From assembly GCA_035462375.1 (NCBI GenBank), contig DATHUJ010000001.1, positions 1 to 12,422 of the forward strand: a DNA stretch of 12,422 bases, read 5' to 3'. This stretch comes from DASTQL01 sp035462375 (GTDB taxonomy: Bacteria; Actinomycetota; Actinomycetes; Jiangellales; Jiangellaceae). Shown here in pieces: positions 5,752-11,536 of the stretch; the first letter of the stretch is position 1, and every line of letters starts with the position of its first letter. The position numbers and the translations under genes are program-made. Under the pieces are notes generated by a model. That model was not told where the DNA came from, made no database searches, and worked only from the letters and a program-made list of their open reading frames with translations.

Positions 5752-6837
5752 GTGATCCGCTGGCGCAGGGGTGTGGTGACCGGTGTGCGCCGGGAGTGGC
5801 CGGGCGCTCGGGAGCTGGACGTCGAGATCGCCGACGAGGGTACGGCGCGGGCGTTGGCATACGAGCGCCTGGTGGGCCGTCCGGAGCCGGGGGAGGCGGT
5901 CCTGCTCAACACGACCGCGCTGGCGATGGGCCTCGGGACCGGTGGCTACGCCCTGGTGCTCGCCACGCCCGACCGCCTCCCGGCCGACCCGCCGCCCGGG
6001 CCCGGACACCTGGTCAAGGCCCGCTACACGCCGCTGCAGGTGTCCGTGCTGGGCATCGACGAGCAGGACTCCGAGCACCACGCGGTCCTGCGCGACGCGG
6101 ACGACCTCGACGGGCTCCCGGTGGTGGTCGCGGACCTCCACTCTGCGCTGCCTGCGGTCCTGGCCGGACTGCGCAGCGCCCGGCCCGACGCCCGGGTGGT
6201 GTACGTCATGACGGACGGCGGGGCGCTGCCGCTGTGGTTCAGCCGCTCCGTCGCCTCGCTCCGCTCGGCCGGCTGGCTCGTGGCCTCGGTGACCGTCGGT
6301 CAGGCGCTGGGCGGCGACCACGAGGCCGTCACCGTGCACACCGGGCTGCTCGCCGCTCGGCACGTGCTCGGTGCCGATGCCGTGGTCGTCACCCAGGGCC
6401 CGGGGAACCTCGGCACCGGGACGCGGTGGGGCTTCAGCGGGGTGGCCTGCGGGGAGGTGCTCAACGCGGCGGTCACTCTCGGTGGCCGTGCTGTCGCTGC
6501 GCTTCGGGTGAGCGGCGCGGATCCCCGCGAACGGCACCGTGGGGTCTCCCACCACTCGCTGACCGCCTACGGCCGGGTGGCGCTGGCCCCGGTCGACGTC
6601 GTCCTCCCCGTCCTCGACGGCGACCTCGGTGAGCTGGTCCGCCGCCAGGCGGCAGCGCTCGACCCTCCGCACCGGCTGGTCGAGGTCGGGACCGCGAGCC
6701 TGGTCGAGGCGCTGCGGCACGTGCCCGTCCGGCTGTCCACGATGGGACGCGGCCTGGAGGACGACCCGGCCGCGTTCCTCGCCTCGGCGGCGGCGGGTCG
6801 GCACGTGGCGGCGCTGCTCGCCGCCGACCAGGGTTGA
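5752..6837 (+). CDS. DUF3866-like conserved protein, function unknown
   Basis: This 361-residue protein has no signal peptide and no clear membrane span, so it is probably cytoplasmic. It resembles the actinobacterial DUF3866 family, identified from memory of its motifs: LLNTTALAMGLGTGGYALVLA (near 51-71), YTPLQ (92-96), MTDGGALP (153-160), GGDHEAVTVHTGLLAA (187-202), QGPGNLGTGT (215-224) and RHRGVSHHS (261-269). The glycine-rich loops and conserved Asp/His residues suggest a ligand-binding or enzymatic fold, but no reaction is known to me. The GTG start is supported by a TAGCCT hexamer six bases upstream. It is divergent from pafB and convergent with the small FKBP, with ten bases between the stops. 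Its setting between pafA and pafBC hints at a link but proves nothing. Confidence 0.85.
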   Translation: MIRWRRGVVTGVRREWPGARELDVEIADEGTARALAYERLVGRPEPGEAVLLNTTALAMGLGTGGYALVLATPDRLPADPPPGPGHLVKARYTPLQVSVLGIDEQDSEHHAVLRDADDLDGLPVVVADLHSALPAVLAGLRSARPDARVVYVMTDGGALPLWFSRSVASLRSAGWLVASVTVGQALGGDHEAVTVHTGLLAARHVLGADAVVVTQGPGNLGTGTRWGFSGVACGEVLNAAVTLGGRAVAALRVSGADPRERHRGVSHHSLTAYGRVALAPVDVVLPVLDGDLGELVRRQAAALDPPHRLVEVGTASLVEALRHVPVRLSTMGRGLEDDPAAFLASAAAGRHVAALLAADQG

Positions 6838-6847
6838 GGCGAGCGGC

Positions 6848-7216
6848 TCAGCGCACGTCGAGCAGGTCGACGACGAAGATCAGGGTCTCGCCCGGGCCGA
6901 TGGCGCTGCCCGCCCCCCGGTCCCCGTACCCCAGGTGCGGGGGGACGACGAGCCGGCGCCGCCCGCCGACCCGCATGCCCGCGACCCCCTGGTCCCAGCC
7001 GGCGATGACCCGGCCCGCACCCACGGGGAACTGGAACGGCGCACCGCGGTTCCAGGAGGCGTCGAACTCCTCGCCGGTCGAGTAGGCGACGCCGACGTAG
7101 TGGACGACCGCCGTGGAGCCCGGGGTGGCCTCGGCTCCGGTTCCCTCGACGAGGTCATCGGTGCGCAGCGTGTCCGGGACCGGGAAGTCGGGGAAGTCGA
7201 CCTCAGGCTTGTCCAT
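6848..7216 (-). CDS. FKBP-type peptidyl-prolyl isomerase, small soluble
   Basis: FKBPs catalyse cis-trans isomerisation of peptide bonds before proline. This 122-residue protein is a short N-terminal arm (MDKPEVDFPDFPVP) plus one FKBP domain. Most ligand and active-site positions of FKBP12 can be matched: Tyr40, Phe51-Asp52, Val70-Ile71, Trp74, Tyr97 (in HLGYGDRG) and Phe114. It has no signal peptide, so it is cytoplasmic. The ATG at 7216 has GGAGG exactly six bases upstream. The ATG at 7222 abuts that site directly and is less likely. The gene begins 13 bases after the FKBP lipoprotein stop, so the two are almost certainly cotranscribed. Confidence 0.94.
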   Translation of the reverse strand: MDKPEVDFPDFPVPDTLRTDDLVEGTGAEATPGSTAVVHYVGVAYSTGEEFDASWNRGAPFQFPVGAGRVIAGWDQGVAGMRVGGRRRLVVPPHLGYGDRGAGSAIGPGETLIFVVDLLDVR

Positions 7217-7229
7217 GGGCATCCTCCGT

Positions 7230-8150
7230 TCAGACGGTTCCGACGACGTCGACGACGAGGACCAGCGGCTCGCCCTCCCCGCCCTCCGGCACGTTGTCGG
7301 CCGCGGCCACCCGGACGACCGCCCGGCTGCCCACGTTCTGTCCCTCGAGGGCGGCGGACAGGCCGGGGAGCTGGTCGGGCGCCAGCAGGGTCGGCTCCTG
7401 GTCCCACGAGGAGTACTGGGTCTCGCCCGTCGGGTAGGACACCTGGAGGATCTTGGCGACGATCACGTCGTCGATCGGGTCGCCGTCGCCGGCGAGCACG
7501 AGCACGGCGTCGGACTCCGCCGGGGGTTCCACGCCCTCGACGCTCACGGTGGGCGCCTCGACGCCGTCACCCTCGACCGACGGCACGTCGGCGGGCAGGT
7601 CGGCCACGGGCTCCCCGGAGACGGCGGCGTCCTCCGGCACGGAGTCGAGGATGTCGATGACGAAGACCAGCGTGGAGTCGGGCGGGATCGACCCGTCCGG
7701 GGTGCCCTGCTCGCCGTAACCCTGCTCCGGCGGGATGACGAGGAGCACCCGTGACCCGACCGTCTGCCCGACCAGGCCCTCGTCCCATCCGGGGATCACC
7801 TGGCCGCTGCCGATCCCGAACCCGGCGGGCTGGCCGCGGTCGTAGCTGTTGTCGAAGACGTTCGGCGCGCCGTCCTCGCCGGGCTCCCAGGTCTGGCCCA
7901 GGTAGTCGGCCACGAGGAACTCGCCGGTCTGGACCTCCGCACCGTCGCCCTCGGCGAGCACCTCGACGACCAGCTCGTCGGACGGTTCCCCCTCGGGTAC
8001 CTCGATCTCGGGCTTCTCGCCGAACCCGCCGCTCGCGGTCGGGACGTCGTCCGACGCCCCGGACGTCGCGTCGCCGTCGGTCGTGCCGCAGGCGGCGAGA
8101 CCGAACGCGGCGGAGATCAGGAGCGCGGCGAGCGCGGGAGTACGACGCAC
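7230..8150 (-). CDS. Lipoprotein with tandem FKBP domains, second degenerate
   Basis: This 306-residue protein starts with an N-terminal signal peptide ending in the lipobox LAAC, so Cys21 would be lipidated and the protein anchored outside the membrane. A Ser/Gly/Asp-rich linker follows. The first FKBP domain (about 55-170) keeps the key positions Tyr83, Phe99-Asp100, Phe111, Val118-Ile119, Trp122, Tyr145 and Phe163. It is therefore probably an active prolyl isomerase. The second region (about 190-306) follows the same pattern of strands (VAKILQVSYPTGE, LPGLSAALEGQNVGSRAVVRV, LVLVVDVVG). It lacks the Trp of the VIPGW motif and the GYG tyrosine, so it is probably a non-catalytic FKBP-like domain. 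The start is GTG 8150 with GAGGA nine bases upstream. It lies between pafA and the small FKBP. Confidence 0.92.
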   Translation of the reverse strand: MRRTPALAALLISAAFGLAACGTTDGDATSGASDDVPTASGGFGEKPEIEVPEGEPSDELVVEVLAEGDGAEVQTGEFLVADYLGQTWEPGEDGAPNVFDNSYDRGQPAGFGIGSGQVIPGWDEGLVGQTVGSRVLLVIPPEQGYGEQGTPDGSIPPDSTLVFVIDILDSVPEDAAVSGEPVADLPADVPSVEGDGVEAPTVSVEGVEPPAESDAVLVLAGDGDPIDDVIVAKILQVSYPTGETQYSSWDQEPTLLAPDQLPGLSAALEGQNVGSRAVVRVAAADNVPEGGEGEPLVLVVDVVGTV

Positions 8151-8238
8151 AGTCGGGTGTCCTCGTCTGGGGGGAGCTCGGTCGCGGGGCCCCGGTCGGC
8201 GGTCGTGTAGCCGGGGTGCAGCCGCCGGCCCACCCTAA

Positions 8239-8268
8239 CCCGGCTCCCTGAGAGCTTCCTGAGCCGGG
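8239..8268 (-). terminator. Possible hairpin terminator downstream of pafA
   Basis: CCCGGCTC (8239-8246) and GAGCCGGG (8261-8268) form a perfect eight-pair GC-rich stem with a 14-base loop, starting 13 bases after the pafA stop on the minus strand. No U-tract follows, so it would have to act as a non-canonical terminator. A TAGGGT hexamer (8237-8232) immediately after it could be the -10 of the FKBP lipoprotein transcript, so the repeat could instead be an operator. Confidence 0.4.
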
Positions 8269-8281
8269 CGGCCCCGGGTGC

Positions 8282-9643
8282 TCACATGCCGGCGATGAGC
8301 CGCTCCACCCGCTCGTCGACCGAGCGGAACGGGTCCTTGCACAGCACGGTGCGCTGGGCCTGGTCGTTGAGCTTGAGGTGGACCCAGTCGACCGTGAAGT
8401 CGCGGCGGCGCTCCTGGGCTCGGCGCACGAACTCGCCACGCAGCCGCGCCCGGGTCGTCTGCGGGGGAACCGACTTGGCCCGGAAGACGTCGAGGTCCCG
8501 GCAGACCCGGCCGACCGCCCCCTGCCGCTCGAGCAGGTAGTACAGCCCCCTGCCGCGGTGGATGTCGTGGTACGCGAGATCCAGCTGGGCGATCCGCGGG
8601 CTGGTGAGCGGCAGGTCGTGCCGGGCGCGGTAGCGCTCGATCAGGCGGTACTTCGTCACCCAGTCGATCTCGCGCTCGACGAGCGAGAGATCGCCGGAGT
8701 CCACGGCCTTGAGGGTGCGCTCCCAGAGGTCCAGTACCCGGTGCACGACCGGTGAGTCGAGCTCCCGCTGGTCGACGAAGGTGCGGACCTTGGTGAAGTA
8801 CTCCTCCTGCACGGCCAGGGCGGAGGCTTCGCGGCCGTTGGCCAGCCGGACCTTGCGCCGCCCGGTCATGTCGTGGCTGATCTCCCGGATGGCCCGGATC
8901 GGGTTCTCGAGGGTGAGGTCACGCATGGGGACGCCGGCCTCGATCAGACGCAGGACCAGGTCGGTGGCACCCACCTTGAGCAGGGTCGTGCACTCGTTCA
9001 TCGTCGAGTCACCGACGATGACGTGCAGCCGGCGGTAGCGCTCGGCGTCGGCGTGCGGCTCGTCGCGGGTGTTGATGATCGGCCGGGACCGGGTGGTGGC
9101 CGAGGACACCCCCTCCCAGATGTGCTCCGCACGCTGGCTGACGCTGAACACCGCGCCGCGCGGGGTCTGCAGGACCTTCCCGGCCCCGCACACGATCTGC
9201 CGGGTGACGAGGAAGGGGATCAGCACGTCGGCCAGACGGGAGAACTCGCCGTGCCGGGCGACGAGGTAGTTCTCGTGGCAGCCGTAGGAGTTGCCGGCCG
9301 AGTCGGTGTTGTTCTTGAACAGGTAGACGTCGCCGGCGATGCCCTCCTCGCGCAGCCGCTTCTCGGCGTCGACGAGGAGCCCCTCGAGCACCCGCTCACC
9401 GGCCTTGTCGTGCGTCACCAGGTCGGTGATCGAGTCGCACTCGGGCGTGGCGTACTCGGGATGGCTGCCGACGTCGAGGTACAGCCGCGCGCCGTTACGG
9501 AGAAAGACGTTGCTGCTGCGTCCCCAGGACACCACCCGGCGGAAGAGGTAGCGGGCCACCTCGTCCGGGGACAGCCGCCGCTGACCGCGGAACGTGCACG
9601 TGACGCCGTACTCGTTCTCGATGCCGAAGATGCGGCGGTCCAT
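8282..9643 (-). CDS. pafA: Pup-protein ligase PafA
   Basis: PafA uses ATP to phosphorylate the C-terminal glutamate of Pup and joins it by an isopeptide bond to a substrate lysine. The product has 453 residues, the normal family length. It begins MDRRIFGIENEYG, with Glu9 in the position of a metal-binding glutamate. It carries the highly conserved block LFRRVVSWGRSSNVFLRNG, then LYLDVGSHPEYATPECD with Asp57 as the expected catalytic aspartate, and later KNNTDSAGNSYGCHENY, INTRDEPHADAERYRRLHVI and WVTKYRLIERY. The fold belongs to the glutamine synthetase/carboxylate-amine ligase superfamily. It starts nine bases after the prcA stop, with no Shine-Dalgarno sequence and a TAGTGT hexamer six bases before the ATG. 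It is a homologue of Dop at the right edge; the GRSSNVFLRNG block and overall start identify it as PafA. Confidence 0.98.
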   Translation of the reverse strand: MDRRIFGIENEYGVTCTFRGQRRLSPDEVARYLFRRVVSWGRSSNVFLRNGARLYLDVGSHPEYATPECDSITDLVTHDKAGERVLEGLLVDAEKRLREEGIAGDVYLFKNNTDSAGNSYGCHENYLVARHGEFSRLADVLIPFLVTRQIVCGAGKVLQTPRGAVFSVSQRAEHIWEGVSSATTRSRPIINTRDEPHADAERYRRLHVIVGDSTMNECTTLLKVGATDLVLRLIEAGVPMRDLTLENPIRAIREISHDMTGRRKVRLANGREASALAVQEEYFTKVRTFVDQRELDSPVVHRVLDLWERTLKAVDSGDLSLVEREIDWVTKYRLIERYRARHDLPLTSPRIAQLDLAYHDIHRGRGLYYLLERQGAVGRVCRDLDVFRAKSVPPQTTRARLRGEFVRRAQERRRDFTVDWVHLKLNDQAQRTVLCKDPFRSVDERVERLIAGM

Positions 9644-9649
9644 GCGCTC

Positions 9650-9655
9650 ACACTA
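9650..9655 (-). promoter_or_regulatory. Leaderless -10 hexamer of pafA (TAGTGT)
   Basis: TAGTGT is followed by six bases and the pafA ATG. Its first three bases are the TAG stop of prcA. There is no ribosome-binding site, so pafA is either translated from a leaderless transcript starting here or by coupling to prcA. Confidence 0.55.
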
Positions 9656-10375
9656 CGTCGGAGCGGCCTCACCCGGGGCCGGCGACGTCGGGGCGAGCAG
9701 CCGGTCCAGCTCCCTCCCCTGCACCCGGCGGAACGCCCGCCGGGGCCGGCCGCGCTCCAGCACCGCCACCTCGAGCGCGTCGGCGGTGATCGACCGGGGG
9801 GTCGGCCCGTCGTGGGCCAGCCCGTCGACCGCCACCCGGAGGGCGGCGTCGAGTGGCATCCCGTCCCGATAGTGCTCCCCCACGTGGCGGCTGATCTGCT
9901 CGGCCGAACCGCCCATCACCGCGAAGCCGTGCTCGTCGGCCACCGACCCGTCGTAGGTGAGCCGGTAGACCTGGTCGGCTCCGGGCTCCTCTCCGACCTC
10001 AGCGACGATGATCTCCACCTCGTACGGCTTGGGCTCCTGGGTGAAGATCGTCCCGAGGGTCTGGGCGTAGGCGTTGGCCAGACCTCGCCCCGTGACGTCG
10101 CGCCGGTCGTAGGCGTAGCCGCGCAGGTCGGCCAGCCGGACGCCGGCGATCCGGAGGTTCTCGAACTCGTTGTACTTCCCGACGGCGGCGAAGGCGATCC
10201 GGTCGTAGATCTCGCTGATCTTGTGCAGCGCTCGGGAGGGGTTCTCGGCGACGAACAGGATCCCGTCGGCGTACTGCACGACCACGACGCTGCGGCCCCG
10301 GGCGATCCCCTTGCGGGCGTAGTCGGCCCGGTCCTTCATCAGCTGCTCGGGCGAGACGTAGAACGGCATCGTCAC
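9653..10375 (-). CDS. prcA: 20S proteasome alpha subunit PrcA
   Basis: PrcA forms the outer seven-membered rings and gate of the bacterial proteasome. The 240-residue product starts (M)TMPFYVSPEQLMKDRADYARKGIARGRSVVVVQYADGI in family style. It has the alpha-type signature blocks FVAENPSRALHKISEIYDRIAFAAVGKYNEFENLR, RGYAYDRRDVTGRGLANAYAQTLGTIF and KPYEVEIIVAEVG. It ends with a Pro/Ala-rich tail and not the short C-terminus of the mycobacterial protein. The GTG at 10375 was chosen because GAGGAG (10389-10384) lies eight bases upstream. The ATG at 10369, two codons later, is 14 bases from that site. It lies 34 bases after prcB and directly before pafA. Confidence 0.97.
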   Translation of the reverse strand: MTMPFYVSPEQLMKDRADYARKGIARGRSVVVVQYADGILFVAENPSRALHKISEIYDRIAFAAVGKYNEFENLRIAGVRLADLRGYAYDRRDVTGRGLANAYAQTLGTIFTQEPKPYEVEIIVAEVGEEPGADQVYRLTYDGSVADEHGFAVMGGSAEQISRHVGEHYRDGMPLDAALRVAVDGLAHDGPTPRSITADALEVAVLERGRPRRAFRRVQGRELDRLLAPTSPAPGEAAPT

Positions 10376-10383
10376 CGCGGTGG

Positions 10384-10389
10384 CTCCTC
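10384..10389 (-). promoter_or_regulatory. Ribosome-binding site of prcA (GAGGAG)
   Basis: GAGGAG lies eight bases before a GTG at 10375 and 14 bases before the ATG at 10369. The spacing favours the GTG start and a protein beginning MTMPFYV. Confidence 0.7.
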
Positions 10390-10409
10390 TCGCTCGGGGA
10401 CGTCTCGGG

Positions 10410-11255
10410 TCACAGGAGGGGTGCCTGCGGGCCGTCCGGGGAGGTGCGACGGGCGCCGACAACGCTCTCGACCACTGAACCGACGTCGGTGTCGGCCAGC
10501 CTGCGGTAGCCGCGCTCGTCGACGACCGCCACGACCGGCCAGATCCGCCGGGAGATGTCCGGCCCACCGGTCGCGGAGTCGTCGTCGGCGGCGTCGTAGA
10601 GCGCCTGGACGCACACGGTCACGGCGTCCTCGGCGGCCAGGTCGTCGCGGTAGAGCTTCTTGAGCGATCCCCGGGCGAAGAGGGACCCGGACCCGACGCT
10701 GTGGAACGAGTGCTCCTCGTAGCGGCCACCGGTGATGTCGTAGGAGAAGATGCGCCCGCCGCCGGTGCCCACGTCATGGCCGGCGAACAGCGGGACGACG
10801 GCCAGGCCCTGCAGCGCCAGTCCCAGGTTCCCGCGGATCATCGCCGCGAGCCGGTTGGCCTTGCCGTCGAGCGACAGCACGGTCCCCTCGATCTTCTCGT
10901 AGTGCTCGAGCTCGACCTGGAACAGCCGGACCATCTCCACCGCCACCCCGGCCGCGCCGGCGATCCCGACGCAGGAGTAGTCGTCGGCGGGGAAGACCTT
11001 CTCGATGTCCCGCTGGGCGATGATGTTGCCCATCGTGGCCCGCCGGTCGCCCGCCATGACCACTCCGCCGGAGAACGCCGTGGCGACGATGGTCGTGCCG
11101 TGCGGCACGTCCGCGGGGTTCGTCGCCCCGGGCGCCGTCCGGCGCCCGGGCAGCAGGTCGGGGGCCTGCGCCCCGAGGAAGTCGGCGAAGGAGGCCGACC
11201 CCGGTGTCATGAAGGCGGCCGGGAGCCGACCGTCGGACGCGGTGCCCGGGATCAC
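10410..11255 (-). CDS. prcB: 20S proteasome beta subunit PrcB (precursor)
   Basis: PrcB forms the two inner catalytic rings. The 281-residue precursor has a 53-residue propeptide ending PHG. Autocleavage between Gly53 and Thr54 would expose the N-terminal catalytic threonine of TTIVATAFSGGVVMAGDRRATMGN. In mature numbering Thr1, Asp17 and Lys33 are all present, followed by the SVGSGS segment near the active site, so the subunit should be active, with a mature length of 228 residues. The GTG at 11255 overlaps the pup stop by four bases (GTGA), with GAAGGG six bases upstream, indicating coupled translation with pup. The C-terminal tail (about 265-281) is Arg/Pro-rich. Confidence 0.98.
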   Translation of the reverse strand: MIPGTASDGRLPAAFMTPGSASFADFLGAQAPDLLPGRRTAPGATNPADVPHGTTIVATAFSGGVVMAGDRRATMGNIIAQRDIEKVFPADDYSCVGIAGAAGVAVEMVRLFQVELEHYEKIEGTVLSLDGKANRLAAMIRGNLGLALQGLAVVPLFAGHDVGTGGGRIFSYDITGGRYEEHSFHSVGSGSLFARGSLKKLYRDDLAAEDAVTVCVQALYDAADDDSATGGPDISRRIWPVVAVVDERGYRRLADTDVGSVVESVVGARRTSPDGPQAPLL

Positions 11256-11440
11256 TGGCCACCCTTCTGCACGAACCCGCGGACGAACTCCTCGGCGTTC
11301 TCCTCGAGCACCTCGTCGAGCTCGTCGAGCAGCTCATCGACGTCGGAGGTGTCGTCCTCCTCGGCCACATGCTCATCAACGGTGACCTCGTCGGTCTCCT
11401 CGGCGCTCCGCTGGCCTCGGGCCTGTCCACCGTCACTCAT
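11252..11440 (-). CDS. pup: Prokaryotic ubiquitin-like protein Pup
   Basis: Pup is the small, largely disordered tag attached to proteins for proteasomal degradation. The 62-residue product is strongly acidic. It has a Gly/Arg/Gln-rich N-terminus, then TSDVDELLDELDEVLEENAEEFVRGF (about 31-56), the segment known to form a coiled-coil helix with the proteasomal ATPase, and the ending VQKGGQ. The terminal Gln must be deamidated by Dop to Glu before ligation by PafA. There is a single lysine (Lys59). The ATG at 11440 was chosen because GAGG lies nine bases upstream and MSDGG matches the family start. An in-frame start five codons earlier would overlap that site. It is translationally coupled to prcB. 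Confidence 0.98.
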   Translation of the reverse strand: MSDGGQARGQRSAEETDEVTVDEHVAEEDDTSDVDELLDELDEVLEENAEEFVRGFVQKGGQ

Positions 11441-11476
11441 TGATGGCAACCTCACGCGCGGGTGTTCGTTGCTGCG

Positions 11477-11510
11477 AGTCTAGCTGTGGTCGACACAGGT
11501 CGAAACGACC
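11477..11510 (-). promoter_or_regulatory. Candidate pup promoter with two short inverted repeats
   Basis: On the minus strand TTTCGA (11505-11500), a 17-base spacer and TAGACT (11482-11477) form a plausible -35/-10 pair for pup, giving a leader of about 30 bases. The -35 lies in GGTCG-AAA-CGACC (11498-11510). The spacer holds CTGTG (11484-11488) and CACAG (11494-11498). Either repeat could bind a regulator. The -35 match is weak. Confidence 0.45.
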
Positions 11511-11536
11511 GATCCCGGCACCGGCGGGTCGACAGC

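Noticed and set aside
9653..10567. Extended 304-codon version of prcA
   Set aside because: The upstream part overlaps the end of prcB in another frame; the ribosome-binding site and family N-terminus place the start at 10375.
8873..10663. Plus-strand open frame of about 596 codons opposite pafA and prcA
   Set aside because: It is the antisense of strongly conserved genes, has low-complexity composition typical of high-GC antisense frames, and has no recognisable domain or promoter.
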